NCBI RefSeq assembly: GCF_000315425.1
Contig: NZ_JH992922.1
Span: 951,922-1,015,921, forward strand
DNA from: Massilia timonae CCUG 45783
GTDB taxonomy: Bacteria > Pseudomonadota > Gammaproteobacteria > Burkholderiales > Burkholderiaceae_D
Direction: 5' to 3'
DNA length: 64,000 nt
Shown piece by piece: positions 48,902-57,565 of the stretch (the stretch's first letter is position 1; every line of letters starts with the position of its first letter). A program made the translations under genes and the position numbers. The notes beneath the pieces are model-generated. The model was not told where the DNA came from. It ran no database searches and saw only the letters and a list, made by a program, of their open reading frames with translations.

Positions 48902-51169
48902 GTGAACAAGCCGACCGATTTCGCCCGCATGCCTGTCGACCACGACGACATCGATTCGAACAACTCGTCGAACGAACACTTCAGCACCGTCCTCCAGACC
49001 CGCCTGAGCCGCCGCAACATGCTGCGCGGCAGCGCTGCGACGGCCGCGACCGCCCTGCTCGGCAGCTTCGGCCTGACCGCCTGCGGCGGTTCGGACGACG
49101 ATCCTGTCACCCCGCCGACCAACCCGCCGACCGGCACCACCCCGCCGCCGGCGCCGGTCGAGAAGCTGCTCGGCTTCACCGCCGTGGGCAAGAGCCTGGC
49201 CGACACCGTCGTGGTCCCGGCCGGCTATACCGCTACCGTCCTGTACGCGCTGGGCGATCCGCTCACCAGCAGTACCCCGGCCTACAAGAACGACGGCACC
49301 GATACCGATTTCGAAAACCGCGCTGGCGACCACCACGACGGCATGGAATTCTTCTCGCTGTCCGACAGCGGCGGCGTCTCGACCACCGGCGCCACCCGCG
49401 GCCTGCTGGCGATGAACCATGAGGCCACCACCAACGAAGGCCTGCCGTCGTTCTTCGTGCACGCCAACGGCGGCACCAATGCGCTGCCGCGCCCTGCCCT
49501 CGAGGTGGACAAGGAAATGGCCCTGCACGGCCTGTCGGTCCTCGAAGTGCGCAGCAACAACGGCAAGTGGGAATACCTGAAGGGTTCGAACTTCAACCGC
49601 CGCGTGCACCAGCAGACCGAAGTCCAGATCTCGGGCCCGGTGCGCGGCAATGCCCTGGTCAAGACCAAGTACTCGCCGGACGGCACCAAATTCCGCGGCA
49701 CCATCAATAACTGCGGCACCGGCCGCACCCCGTGGAACACCTATCTGTCGGGCGAGGAGAACTGGGCCGGCTACTTCACCCGTTCGAGCACCGACAACGC
49801 CGCGCGCGGCGACAAGAGCGTCGCTTCGCTCAACCGCTACGGCATGTCGCAGGGCGCGTCCTCGCGCCACGGCTGGGAAACCGGCGGCGTGGACGACAAG
49901 TACCAGCGCTGGGACATCAGCAAGAAGGGCACGTCGACGGACGGCACCGACGATTACCGCAATGAACTGAACGGCGAAGGCTACATCGTCGAGATGGACG
50001 CCTACGACAAGACCCGCCCGCTCAAGAAGCGCACCGCGCTGGGCCGCTTCGCCCACGAAAGCGCCTCGTTCGGCCGCCTGACCGCCGGCCAGCCGCTGGC
50101 CGTCTACATGGGCGACGATTCGCGCGGCGAATACATCTACAAGTTCGTGTCGACCGCACCGTGGAACCCGGCCGACGCCGTCGCGCTCGATCGTATCGCC
50201 ACCGGCGACAAATACCTCGACAGCGGCAAGCTGTACGTCGCCAAATTCAATGCCGACGGCAAGGGCCAGTGGATCGAGCTGACCATCGCCAACAGCGTCA
50301 TCGCCAACTACGCGAACTACAAGTTCGCCGACCAGGCCGACGTGCTGGTCAACGCCCGCCTGGCCGCCGACGCCGTCGGCGCGACCAGGATGGACCGTCC
50401 GGAATGGTGCGCGGTGAACCCTGCCAACGGCGAGATCTACTACACGCTGACCAACAACAGCAACCGCCGCGTCGAGCCGGGCAGCTCGAGCCAGGTCGCG
50501 CCAGACGCCGCCAACCCGCGGTCGTACACCGACATGAAGGGCTCCACCGCCCAGCTGGGCAACTCGAACGGCCACATCATCCGCGTGCGTGAAGACGCCG
50601 CCGGCTCGACCGCCACCAGCTTCGCCTGGGACGTCTACCTGTTCGGCGCCGAAGCCGCCGCCGATGCCGCCCGCATCAACCTGTCGGGCCTGACCGCCGA
50701 CCAGGACTTCTCGAGCCCGGACGGCCTGGCCTTCAGCAACTCGACCGGCATCTGCTGGTTCCAGACCGACGATGGCGCCTACACCGACGTCACCAACTGC
50801 ATGATGGTGGCCGGCCTGCCGGGCAAGGTCGGCGACGGCAAGAAGGTCACCCTGAGCTATCCGAAGACCGACGGCTCGACCCTGAGCGTCGACACCTTCG
50901 TGGGCAAGGCCGCCAGCGCCGACACGCTCAAGCGCTTCCTGGTCGGCCCGGTCGGCTGCGAACTGACCGGCATCACCGAGACCCCGGACGGCAAGGCGCT
51001 GTTCGTCAACATCCAGCACCCGGGCGAAACCACCGCCGCGGCCAATGTCGGCGACGCCAGCAAGTACACCAGCCAGTGGCCGGCGAACGCGGGCTACGGC
51101 GCCGGCCGCCGCCCACGCTCGGCGACCCTGGTCATCACCAAGAACGACGGCGGCCGCATCGGTTCGTGA
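48902..51169 (+). CDS. phoX: PhoX-family alkaline phosphatase, Tat-exported
   Basis: The 755-residue protein has a Tat signal (LSRRNMLRGSAATAATALLGSFGL) that comes after a 33-residue N-terminal region, and TACGG, which could be a lipobox. A Pro/Thr-rich linker precedes the PhoX (DUF839) domain. Visible PhoX segments include LAMNHEATTNEG, TPWNTYLSGEENWAGYF, RFAHESASF, VYMGDDSRGEYIYKFVS, MDRPEWCAVNP and SSPDGLAFSNSTGICWFQTDDG. PhoX enzymes are calcium- and iron-dependent phosphomonoesterases that release phosphate in the periplasm. It starts with GTG 48902; a Pho-box-like array lies upstream, and a terminator follows the gene. Confidence 0.93.
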   Translation: MNKPTDFARMPVDHDDIDSNNSSNEHFSTVLQTRLSRRNMLRGSAATAATALLGSFGLTACGGSDDDPVTPPTNPPTGTTPPPAPVEKLLGFTAVGKSLADTVVVPAGYTATVLYALGDPLTSSTPAYKNDGTDTDFENRAGDHHDGMEFFSLSDSGGVSTTGATRGLLAMNHEATTNEGLPSFFVHANGGTNALPRPALEVDKEMALHGLSVLEVRSNNGKWEYLKGSNFNRRVHQQTEVQISGPVRGNALVKTKYSPDGTKFRGTINNCGTGRTPWNTYLSGEENWAGYFTRSSTDNAARGDKSVASLNRYGMSQGASSRHGWETGGVDDKYQRWDISKKGTSTDGTDDYRNELNGEGYIVEMDAYDKTRPLKKRTALGRFAHESASFGRLTAGQPLAVYMGDDSRGEYIYKFVSTAPWNPADAVALDRIATGDKYLDSGKLYVAKFNADGKGQWIELTIANSVIANYANYKFADQADVLVNARLAADAVGATRMDRPEWCAVNPANGEIYYTLTNNSNRRVEPGSSSQVAPDAANPRSYTDMKGSTAQLGNSNGHIIRVREDAAGSTATSFAWDVYLFGAEAAADAARINLSGLTADQDFSSPDGLAFSNSTGICWFQTDDGAYTDVTNCMMVAGLPGKVGDGKKVTLSYPKTDGSTLSVDTFVGKAASADTLKRFLVGPVGCELTGITETPDGKALFVNIQHPGETTAAANVGDASKYTSQWPANAGYGAGRRPRSATLVITKNDGGRIGS

Positions 51170-51188
51170 TGTGACGCTGTAAGGCGTG

Positions 51189-51224
51189 AAAGGGCCGGTT
51201 GCATACGCAGCCGGCCCTTTCTTT
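51189..51224 (+). terminator. Intrinsic terminator after phoX
   Basis: AAAGGGCCGG (51189-51198) pairs with CCGGCCCTTT (51211-51220), followed by CTTT. It lies 20 bases after the phoX stop. Confidence 0.85.
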
Positions 51225-51292
51225 ATTGTGCGCAAGATGGGCCAGTCCGGCCCGTGTCAGCATCAAGCGGATCGTTCAACCGGGAGTCCGCC

Positions 51293-51760
51293 ATGCCTGC
51301 CCTGCCGCTATCGACCTACCTGCGCCTCGCGCGCGCCAGCGCCGCCTACGACGTCGTGCAGATCCTGCCCTTCGCCACGCCGTGGACCTTCGCCCTGCTG
51401 CTCGACTGGCTATCCGGCATGAACGTGTGGCTGGGCGGCGCGCCGCTGCCGCCGTTCGCGCCGCTGCACCTGTTGTTGTCGTCTCTCCTTGGCACGCTGG
51501 TGCTGCTGTGGTGCGCCGTGCGCCTGAAGGAGCCCAGCCTGCGCCTGGGTCGCTTCGACGGCGTCGGACGCCTGCTGTTCGCATTCTGGATCGGCTGGGC
51601 GATGCTGAAGGCGGATCTGCCGGTGCTGTGGCTGTTCCTGGTCCCCGAACTGCTGTGGGGCGTGGCGCAGTGGTGGCCGGTCGCTCAGGCGAGCGGCAGC
51701 AGCACGCCGCGCGCGGCCTTCACCAGCGCCGTGCCCATGCGCTCCAGCCGCGGCGGCTGA
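51293..51760 (+). CDS. Small polytopic membrane protein, unknown function
   Basis: The 155-residue protein has about four hydrophobic helices (VVQILPFATPWTFALLLDWL; LHLLLSSLLGTLVLLWCAVRL; LLFAFWIGWAMLKADLPVLWLFLVPELLWG) and no domain that I recognise. ATG 51293 is preceded by CGGGAG. The last 76 bases overlap the 3' end of argP on the other strand, and the final 30 residues after WWPVAQ are low-complexity and may be a recently acquired read-through tail. Confidence 0.7.
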   Translation: MPALPLSTYLRLARASAAYDVVQILPFATPWTFALLLDWLSGMNVWLGGAPLPPFAPLHLLLSSLLGTLVLLWCAVRLKEPSLRLGRFDGVGRLLFAFWIGWAMLKADLPVLWLFLVPELLWGVAQWWPVAQASGSSTPRAAFTSAVPMRSSRGG

Positions 51761-52578
51761 ATGCGCCAGGCGTGCCAGTACAGCGGCACGTCGTGGTGCA
51801 AGGCCGGCGCCAGGTCGACCAGTTCTCCCGTATCCAGCAGGGCGCCGCACTGCTCCAGCGGCAGCATGCCGTAGCCCATGCCGTGGCGTACCGCGTGCAC
51901 GAAGGGATCGCTGGCCGGCACGTAGTGAAACGGATAGGCGCCGTCCGGCAGGCCGAAGTGGGTGAGCAGAAAAGAAGACTGCATCGCATCCTTGCGGTCG
52001 AACACCACCAGCGGCGCGCGCTGGGCCGTGGCGCGCGTCATCCCGTCCGGGAACCAGCGCCGCGCAAAGTCGGGCGAGGCCACCATCCGGTAGCGCATCA
52101 TGCCGAGCGCTCTGGCGCTGCAGCCGCGCATCGGCTCGGTCTCTCCCGAGATGCAGGCCACCGCATGGCCGCCCTCCAGCAGCGCGAAGGTATGGCCCTG
52201 GTTGTCGAGGACGAATTCGACCAGCAGGCCTTCGGCATCGAGGATCGGCGCCAGCACCGGCAGCAGCCAGGTGGCGAGGGTGTCGTTGTTGACCGCCAGC
52301 GTGACCCGCGCCGGGCCAGGGTCGTCCTTCATCCCGGCCAGGAATTCCGACTCGAGCAGGGTCGAGCGGCGCAGGTATTGCAGCAGCCGCGTGCCGGGCG
52401 CGGTCGGGCGACAGGGACGGCTGCGCACCAGCAGCGGCGTGCCCAGCTCTTGCTCGAGCGCCGCGATGCGCTGCGAGATGGCCGACGGCGTGACTTTGAG
52501 CTGGGCGGCGGCGCCCTCCAGGCTGCCGCAATCCACGGCGGCCACGAAGGCGGCGCTGCGGCGGGGATCGATCGTCAT
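51685..52578 (-). CDS. argP: ArgP/LysG-type LysR regulator of amino-acid export
   Basis: The 297-residue LysR protein has the start DPRRSAAFVAAVDCGSLEGAAAQLKVTPSAISQRIAALEQELGTPLLVR, which matches ArgP (IciA)/LysG, and the SAISQRI recognition helix of that subgroup. ArgP senses basic amino acids and activates the exporter argO. The divergent neighbour is an ArgO/LysE-type exporter, which makes the assignment strong. An AT-rich palindrome lies in the intergenic region. Confidence 0.9.
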   Translation of the reverse strand: MTIDPRRSAAFVAAVDCGSLEGAAAQLKVTPSAISQRIAALEQELGTPLLVRSRPCRPTAPGTRLLQYLRRSTLLESEFLAGMKDDPGPARVTLAVNNDTLATWLLPVLAPILDAEGLLVEFVLDNQGHTFALLEGGHAVACISGETEPMRGCSARALGMMRYRMVASPDFARRWFPDGMTRATAQRAPLVVFDRKDAMQSSFLLTHFGLPDGAYPFHYVPASDPFVHAVRHGMGYGMLPLEQCGALLDTGELVDLAPALHHDVPLYWHAWRIQPPRLERMGTALVKAARGVLLPLA

Positions 52579-52604
52579 GAATTAGATTTTCTTAAGTAAC
52601 CTGA

Positions 52605-52618
52605 ATATTCATGAATAT
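52605..52618. promoter_or_regulatory. Palindrome ATATTCATGAATAT in argP-argO intergenic region
   Basis: The perfect 14-bp palindrome sits 27 bases before the argP start and 57 before argO, in the only AT-rich stretch of this 96-bp gap. It is a likely ArgP-binding or promoter element. Confidence 0.55.
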
Positions 52619-52674
52619 AATTGAAGTAGACCAGCCGGGCTGGGATAGTGGCGCTTTTTCACAAAGAGGCGGCC

Positions 52675-53292
52675 ATGTTCTCGCATCAAATCTATCTACA
52701 GGGGCTGGGCCTGGGCGCCGGTCTCATCATGGGGATCGGCGCCCAGAACGCCCATGTGCTGCGCACGGCGGTGCGCGGCCGGCACGTGCTGCCGACGGTG
52801 CTCACCTGCATCGTGGTCGACGTGATCCTGATCGCCGCCGGCACTGCCGGCCTGGGCGCCCTGATCGAGGCGTCGCCCCTCTTGACGTCGGTGGCGCGTT
52901 ATGGCGGCGCCGCCTTCCTGCTCTGGTATGGCCTGCGCTGCTGGAAGAGCAGCCTGCGCGGCGGCGCCTCGCTGGCCGCCGATCCGGCGGCGCAGACCCA
53001 GACCCTCGGCGCGGCGCTGGCGACCGTGCTGGCGCTGTCGCTGCTCAACCCGCACGTCTATCTCGACACCGTGGTGCTGCTGGGCGCCGTCGGCAGCAGC
53101 CTGGCGCTTGAAGAGCGCGGCTCGTTTGCCCTGGGCGCCATCACGGCCTCGATCCTGTGGTTCACGGCGATCGGTGTCGGTGCGCAGCGCTTCGCCCCGG
53201 TGCTGGCGCGCCCTGGGGTGTGGCGCGTGTTCGAGGCGCTTACCGGCGCCATGATGCTGGTGCTGGCGGCGTTGCTGCTGACAGACAGCTGA
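52675..53292 (+). CDS. argO: LysE/ArgO-type amino-acid exporter
   Basis: The 205-residue membrane protein has the LysE-family start YLQGLGLGAGLIMGIGAQNAHVLRTAVRG and about six helices, including LSLLNPHVYLDTVVLLGAVG, with the conserved Asn-Pro-His. It exports basic amino acids such as arginine or lysine when their level is high. Divergent from argP, which presumably activates it. ATG 52675 has GAGGCGG-like bases before it. Confidence 0.9.
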   Translation: MFSHQIYLQGLGLGAGLIMGIGAQNAHVLRTAVRGRHVLPTVLTCIVVDVILIAAGTAGLGALIEASPLLTSVARYGGAAFLLWYGLRCWKSSLRGGASLAADPAAQTQTLGAALATVLALSLLNPHVYLDTVVLLGAVGSSLALEERGSFALGAITASILWFTAIGVGAQRFAPVLARPGVWRVFEALTGAMMLVLAALLLTDS

Positions 53293-53299
53293 GCAAAAA

Positions 53300-53351
53300 A
53301 ATGGATGGGTAAGATGTTGTCCGGTGTAAAGTTGCTATTTACCCATCCATT
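53300..53351 (+). repeat. Inverted repeat AATGGATGGGTAA upstream of amidohydrolase
   Basis: AATGGATGGGTAA (53300-53312) and TTACCCATCCATT (53339-53351) are exact complements around a 26-base loop. No T-run follows. The structure ends 4 bases before the CGGAGG ribosome site of the next gene, so it could be an operator, a weak terminator for argO or a translation-control hairpin. Confidence 0.6.
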
Positions 53352-53364
53352 GCCCGGAGGCTGC

Positions 53365-54648
53365 TTGAACCGCTTGACCCTGAACGTCCTATCCCTGTGC
53401 CTGGCCGCCGCCGGCTGGTCTTCCGCCCATGCCGCGGATGTCGTCATCAGCGCCGACCGCCTGCTCGACGTCAAGAGCGGCCGCATGATCCAGAACCCCG
53501 AGATCCTGGTGCGCGACGGGAAGGTCGTCAGCCTCAAGCCGGATGCCGCGACGCCGCCAGCCGCCGACGCGACCCGCATCGCCCTGCCCGGCATGACCCT
53601 GCTGCCCGGCCTGATCGACATGCACGTCCACCTCGATTCGGATCCGACCTATGGCGGCTACACCGGCCTCGAATACAACGACCGCTTCTGGTCGGCGCTG
53701 GCCGTGGCCCACGCGGGCAAGACGCTGGACGCCGGCTTCACGACGGTGCGCAACCTGGGCGCCTCGGACTGGAACGACGTCGGCCTGGGCCAGGCCATCG
53801 CCGCCGGCAAGGTGCGCGGTCCGCGCATCGTGCCCGCCGCCTGGTCGTTCGGCGCGACCGGCGGCCATTGCGACAGCACCTACTTCCCGCCGTCGATGGA
53901 GGAAAAGAACAAGTACAACGCCGACAGCCCGGACGAGGCGCGCAAGTCGGTGCGCGAGCTGCGCAAGTACGGCGCCCAGGTGATCAAGATCTGCGCCACC
54001 GGCGGCGTCTTCTCGCGCAATACCGAGCCGGGCCAGCAGCAGATGAACCTGGCCGAGATGCGCGCCGCGGTGGAGGAAGCGCACCAGTGGGGCCTGCAGG
54101 TGGCGGCCCACGCCCACGGCGCGGCCGGCATCAAGGACGCGATCCGCGCCGGCGTCAACACGATCGAGCATGCGAGCCTGATCGACGACGAGGGCATCGC
54201 CTTGGCGAAAAAGCATGGCGCCTGGCTGTCGATGGACATCTACAACGGCACCTATACCGCGCTTGAAGGCAAGAAGAACGGCGTGTTGGAAGATAATCTG
54301 CGCAAGGACCGCGAAGTGACCGAGTTGCAGCGCCAGAACTTCAAAAAGGCGCATGCGGCCGGGGTCAAGATGGTGTTCGGCACCGACGCCGGCGTGCACC
54401 CGCACGGCGGCAACGCCAAGCAGTTCGCCGTGATGGTCCAGTACGGGATGACGCCGCTGCAGGCGATCCAGGCGGCCACCGTGAACGCGGCCGAGGCGCT
54501 GGCGCGCAAGGACATCGGCGTCGTCGAGCCGGGCCGCTATGCCGACATGGTGGCGGTGAAGGGCGATCCGCTCGTGGACGTCACCCTGCTGGAAGCGCCG
54601 GCGGCCGTGATCCAGGGCGGCGCCGTCGTCAAGGGCGGCGCGCTCTAA
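53365..54648 (+). CDS. Exported metal-dependent amidohydrolase (prolidase-like family)
   Basis: The protein of about 427 residues has a signal peptide (RLTLNVLSLCLAAAGWSSAHA-AD), then VVISADRLLDVKSGRM. The metal-binding motif is LLPGLIDMHVHLDSDP, with a bridging-lysine segment (YGAQVIKICATGG), VAAHAHGAAGI, IEHASLID and the final aspartate in MVFGTDAGVHPHG. This layout matches amidohydrolases that cleave carboxy-terminal prolines or related acyl-amino acids; the exact substrate is unknown. TTG 53365 is preceded by CGGAGG at 53355-53360 and places the signal peptide correctly. The stop overlaps that of the convergent lysR gene. Confidence 0.87.
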   Translation: MNRLTLNVLSLCLAAAGWSSAHAADVVISADRLLDVKSGRMIQNPEILVRDGKVVSLKPDAATPPAADATRIALPGMTLLPGLIDMHVHLDSDPTYGGYTGLEYNDRFWSALAVAHAGKTLDAGFTTVRNLGASDWNDVGLGQAIAAGKVRGPRIVPAAWSFGATGGHCDSTYFPPSMEEKNKYNADSPDEARKSVRELRKYGAQVIKICATGGVFSRNTEPGQQQMNLAEMRAAVEEAHQWGLQVAAHAHGAAGIKDAIRAGVNTIEHASLIDDEGIALAKKHGAWLSMDIYNGTYTALEGKKNGVLEDNLRKDREVTELQRQNFKKAHAAGVKMVFGTDAGVHPHGGNAKQFAVMVQYGMTPLQAIQAATVNAAEALARKDIGVVEPGRYADMVAVKGDPLVDVTLLEAPAAVIQGGAVVKGGAL

Positions 54649-55559
54649 ACCTCGCCCAGCCGCTCCAGCAATGGAGCGCAGCGCTCCTTCAGGAGCGCAT
54701 GCAACAGCTTCACCGCGGGCGAGAACTGCTTGCGGTGCGGGCACACCAGGTTCAACGGGGTGGCTTCGCCGGGCATGTCCGGCAAGACCACCTCGAGCCT
54801 TCCCGCCGTCACGTCCTGGCAGACGTCGAGCCAGGATTTATAGGCGATGCCTTCGCCGGCGACGGCCCAGCGCCGCACCACGTCGGCGTCGTCGCTCACC
54901 AGCGATCCCTTGACCTGCGCCACCTGGTCTCCTGCGGGCAGCGGAAAGCACCAGCGGTCATAGATGCGCCCGCGCAGGCGGTAGGCCAGGCAGCTGTGTG
55001 AAGCCAGGTCGGCCAGCGCCGAGGGGCGGCCGTGCCGTTCCAGGTAGGCGGGAGAAGCGATCAGCACCCGCCGGTTCTCCGGCGCCACCGGCAGCGCGAT
55101 GAAGCTCGCGTCATCGATCTGGCCGTAGCGCAGCGCGATGTCGACCGGATCGCGGAACACGTCCGCCACCTGGTCCGACACCAGCAGCTGGATGTCCAGG
55201 CCCGGGTGGGCGCGCCGGAACTCGGCGATCCACGGCAGCAGCACGTTGCGGCCGAAATCGGACGGCGCCGCCACCTGCAAGGTGCCGGACAGGGACGCAT
55301 TCTCGCCGCGCATGCCGTCATGGCCGTCGCGCAGCGCCTGCAGCGCATCCTGGGCAAAGGGCAGGTAGCGCTTGCCCTCGTCGGTCAGGCGCAGGCTGCG
55401 CGTCGAGCGCGCGAACAGGCGGACGTCGAGTTCGCGTTCCAGCCTCTGGATCGCCGCGCTGGCCTGGCCGGGCAGCAGGTTCACCTCGCGCGCGGCCTGC
55501 GAAAAGCTGCCGAGGGCGGCGGCGCGCACGAACAGCGACAGGTCGTCCAGGCGGATCAT
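54645..55559 (-). CDS. LysR-family transcriptional regulator
   Basis: The 304-residue protein starts MIRLDDLSLFVRAAALGSFSQAAREVNLLPGQASAAIQRLERELDVRLFARSTRSLRLT, a LysR helix-turn-helix of the CrgA/DsdC-like group. The divergent neighbour is a quinone-oxidoreductase-like gene, which it probably regulates. It ends in a 4-base antiparallel overlap with the amidohydrolase stop. Confidence 0.92.
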   Translation of the reverse strand: MIRLDDLSLFVRAAALGSFSQAAREVNLLPGQASAAIQRLERELDVRLFARSTRSLRLTDEGKRYLPFAQDALQALRDGHDGMRGENASLSGTLQVAAPSDFGRNVLLPWIAEFRRAHPGLDIQLLVSDQVADVFRDPVDIALRYGQIDDASFIALPVAPENRRVLIASPAYLERHGRPSALADLASHSCLAYRLRGRIYDRWCFPLPAGDQVAQVKGSLVSDDADVVRRWAVAGEGIAYKSWLDVCQDVTAGRLEVVLPDMPGEATPLNLVCPHRKQFSPAVKLLHALLKERCAPLLERLGEV

Positions 55560-55667
55560 TTTCTCTTCCACAGTGAAAGTGAAACTCTGCCATGGCACTG
55601 TTTCGCCGGTTGATGCATCCCTAAAATGGTCTTCACTGCCCTGCTCACTTTATGCCTGGAGAAGAAA

Positions 55668-56675
55668 ATGAAAGCGATAGTCTATACCCAACACGGCCTG
55701 CCCATCGACGACCCGCAGGCCCTGCTCGACACCGAACTGCCGATGCCGCTGGCCGGCCCGCACGACCTGCTGGTCGAAGTGCGCGCCGTCTCGGTCAACC
55801 CGGTCGACACCAAGATCCGCCTGGGCGTCGCGGTGAACGAGCCGCGCGTGCTGGGCTGGGACGCCAGCGGCATCGTGCGCGCCGTGGGCGCCAACGTGAC
55901 CCTGTTCGCGCCGGGCGACGAAGTGTTCTATGCCGGCTCGATCGTCCGCCCCGGCTCCAACAGCCAGTTCCAGGCGGTCGACGAGCGCATCGTCGGCAGG
56001 AAGCCCGCCAATCTGGGCTTCGCCGAAGCGGCCGCCCTGCCCCTGACCTCGATCACGGCCTGGGAGTTGCTGTTCGACCGTCTGCGCGTGCCGGAAGGCG
56101 GCGGCGAAGGCAAGTCGCTCCTGATCGTCGGCGCCGGCGGCGGCGTCGGTTCGATCCTGACCCAGCTCGCGCGCCGGCTCACCAAACTGACCGTGATCGG
56201 CAGCGCCTCGCGCGACGCCACCCGCGAATGGGTGACCAGGCTGGGCGCCCACCACACGGTCGACCACACCCGCCCGATGCAGCCGCAACTGGAGGAGCTG
56301 GGCTTCGCCAACGTCGACATCGTGATCAGCCTGACCCACACCGACCGCCATTATCAAGACATCATCGAGGCGCTGGCGCCGCAGGGCCAGCTGGCGCTGA
56401 TCGACGATCCGGCCACGCTCGACGCGGTGCCGCTCAAGCGCAAGTCGATCTCGCTGCACTGGGAGCTGATGTTCACCCGCTCGATGTTCGAAACGGCCGA
56501 CATGGTGTGCCAGCACGAGCTCCTGAACCGGGTGGCCGCGATGATCGAGGACGGCGCCCTGACCACCACCCTGGGCGAGCACTTCGGCACGATCAACGCC
56601 GCCAACCTGCGCCGCGCCCACGCCCTCATCGAGAGCAACCGCGCGATCGGAAAAATCGTCCTTGAAGACTTTTAA
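55668..56675 (+). CDS. Zinc-independent quinone oxidoreductase-like MDR protein
   Basis: The 335-residue medium-chain dehydrogenase/reductase has the GroES-like start MKAIVYTQHGLPIDDPQALLD, LLVEVRAVSVNPVDTKIR, and the cofactor motif LLIVGAGGGVGSILTQLAR. The Cys/His zinc ligands of alcohol dehydrogenases are missing, as in QOR-type enzymes of the ZADH1/YhdH-like group. It probably reduces quinones or enals with NADPH. ATG 55668 follows TGGAGAAG. Divergent from a LysR regulator, in a neighbourhood of redox enzymes (nitroreductase, two SDR proteins). Confidence 0.88.
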   Translation: MKAIVYTQHGLPIDDPQALLDTELPMPLAGPHDLLVEVRAVSVNPVDTKIRLGVAVNEPRVLGWDASGIVRAVGANVTLFAPGDEVFYAGSIVRPGSNSQFQAVDERIVGRKPANLGFAEAAALPLTSITAWELLFDRLRVPEGGGEGKSLLIVGAGGGVGSILTQLARRLTKLTVIGSASRDATREWVTRLGAHHTVDHTRPMQPQLEELGFANVDIVISLTHTDRHYQDIIEALAPQGQLALIDDPATLDAVPLKRKSISLHWELMFTRSMFETADMVCQHELLNRVAAMIEDGALTTTLGEHFGTINAANLRRAHALIESNRAIGKIVLEDF

Positions 56676-56722
56676 GCCGCAGATCGCTTAAGATCGTCGG
56701 ATTCATTATCAGAAGGAACACC

Positions 56723-57376
56723 ATGAATATCCTGTCGGCCGCACAAAAACGCCATACCGCCAAAGCCTACGATGTGGAGCGCCGCATCCCCGAAGAAGTG
56801 ATGCAGCAAGTGTACGACCTGCTGCGCAGCAGCCCGTCGTCGGTCAATTCGCAGCCGTGGCACTTCGTCGTCGCCAACACGCCGGAAGGCCGCGCGCGCA
56901 TCGCCAAGGCGGCGCAGGGCGGCTACAGCTACAACGCAGCCAAGATCAACGACGCTTCGCACGTGATCGTGCTGTGCTCGCGCATCGACATGGACGAGGC
57001 GCACCTGGAAGCGCTGCTGGACCAGGAACAACGCGATGGCCGCTTCCGCGATGACGCCGCGCGCGCCGGCCAGGACGCGGGACGCCGCGGCTATGTGCGC
57101 CAGCACCGCTTCGGCGGCAAGGACGTGGCGCAGTGGCTCGAAAAGCAGGTCTACCTGGCGCTGGGCACGGCGCTCCTCGGCGCGGCCACGCTCGAGATCG
57201 ACGCGACTCCGATGGAAGGCTTCGACCAGAAGATCCTGGACGAGGAGTTCGGCCTGAACGCGAAAGGTTTGACCAGCCTGGTGCTGGTGAGCTTCGGCTA
57301 TTCGTCGGAAAGCGATTTCAATGCCGGCCTGCCGAAATCGCGCCTGACGCAGGAAGCGACCTTCACCTTCATCTGA
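56723..57376 (+). CDS. nfsB: NAD(P)H nitroreductase, NfsB type
   Basis: The 217-residue flavin enzyme starts MNILSAAQKRHTAKAYD and keeps LLRSSPSSVNSQPWHFVVA (FMN binding), AAKINDASHVIVLCSR, WLEKQVYLALGTALLGAATLEIDATPMEGFD and the C-terminal LVSFGYSSESDFNAGLPKSRL. It reduces nitroaromatics or quinones using NAD(P)H. AGAAGGA precedes the ATG by 7 bases. An intrinsic terminator lies 37 bases after its stop. Confidence 0.94.
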   Translation: MNILSAAQKRHTAKAYDVERRIPEEVMQQVYDLLRSSPSSVNSQPWHFVVANTPEGRARIAKAAQGGYSYNAAKINDASHVIVLCSRIDMDEAHLEALLDQEQRDGRFRDDAARAGQDAGRRGYVRQHRFGGKDVAQWLEKQVYLALGTALLGAATLEIDATPMEGFDQKILDEEFGLNAKGLTSLVLVSFGYSSESDFNAGLPKSRLTQEATFTFI

Positions 57377-57413
57377 TCGTGTGATGGTCGCCACCTGCGG
57401 GTGGTTCGTGACA

Positions 57414-57443
57414 ACGGCGTGCAGCGATGCACGCCGTTTTTTT
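57414..57443 (+). terminator. Intrinsic terminator after nfsB
   Basis: ACGGCGTGCA pairs perfectly with TGCACGCCGT around a GCGA loop, followed by seven T residues in total from 57437. It separates nfsB from the SDR pair downstream; the promoter of the latter must lie in 57444-57550. Confidence 0.95.
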
Positions 57444-57565
57444 GCGTCCTGCCCTCGGATTCGGTCACATGCATGATGGCTCAAATTGAGGGATATACGA
57501 CCAACGGGCCATGTTCCATCTCCGTAGACTGTTTCTATCGACAACGAAACACCAGGGAGAACGAT

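Noticed and set aside
48851..51235. A 794-codon open frame antisense to phoX
   Set aside because: It mirrors the whole phoX gene, which has Tat signal, family motifs, promoter and terminator; the antisense frame has none.
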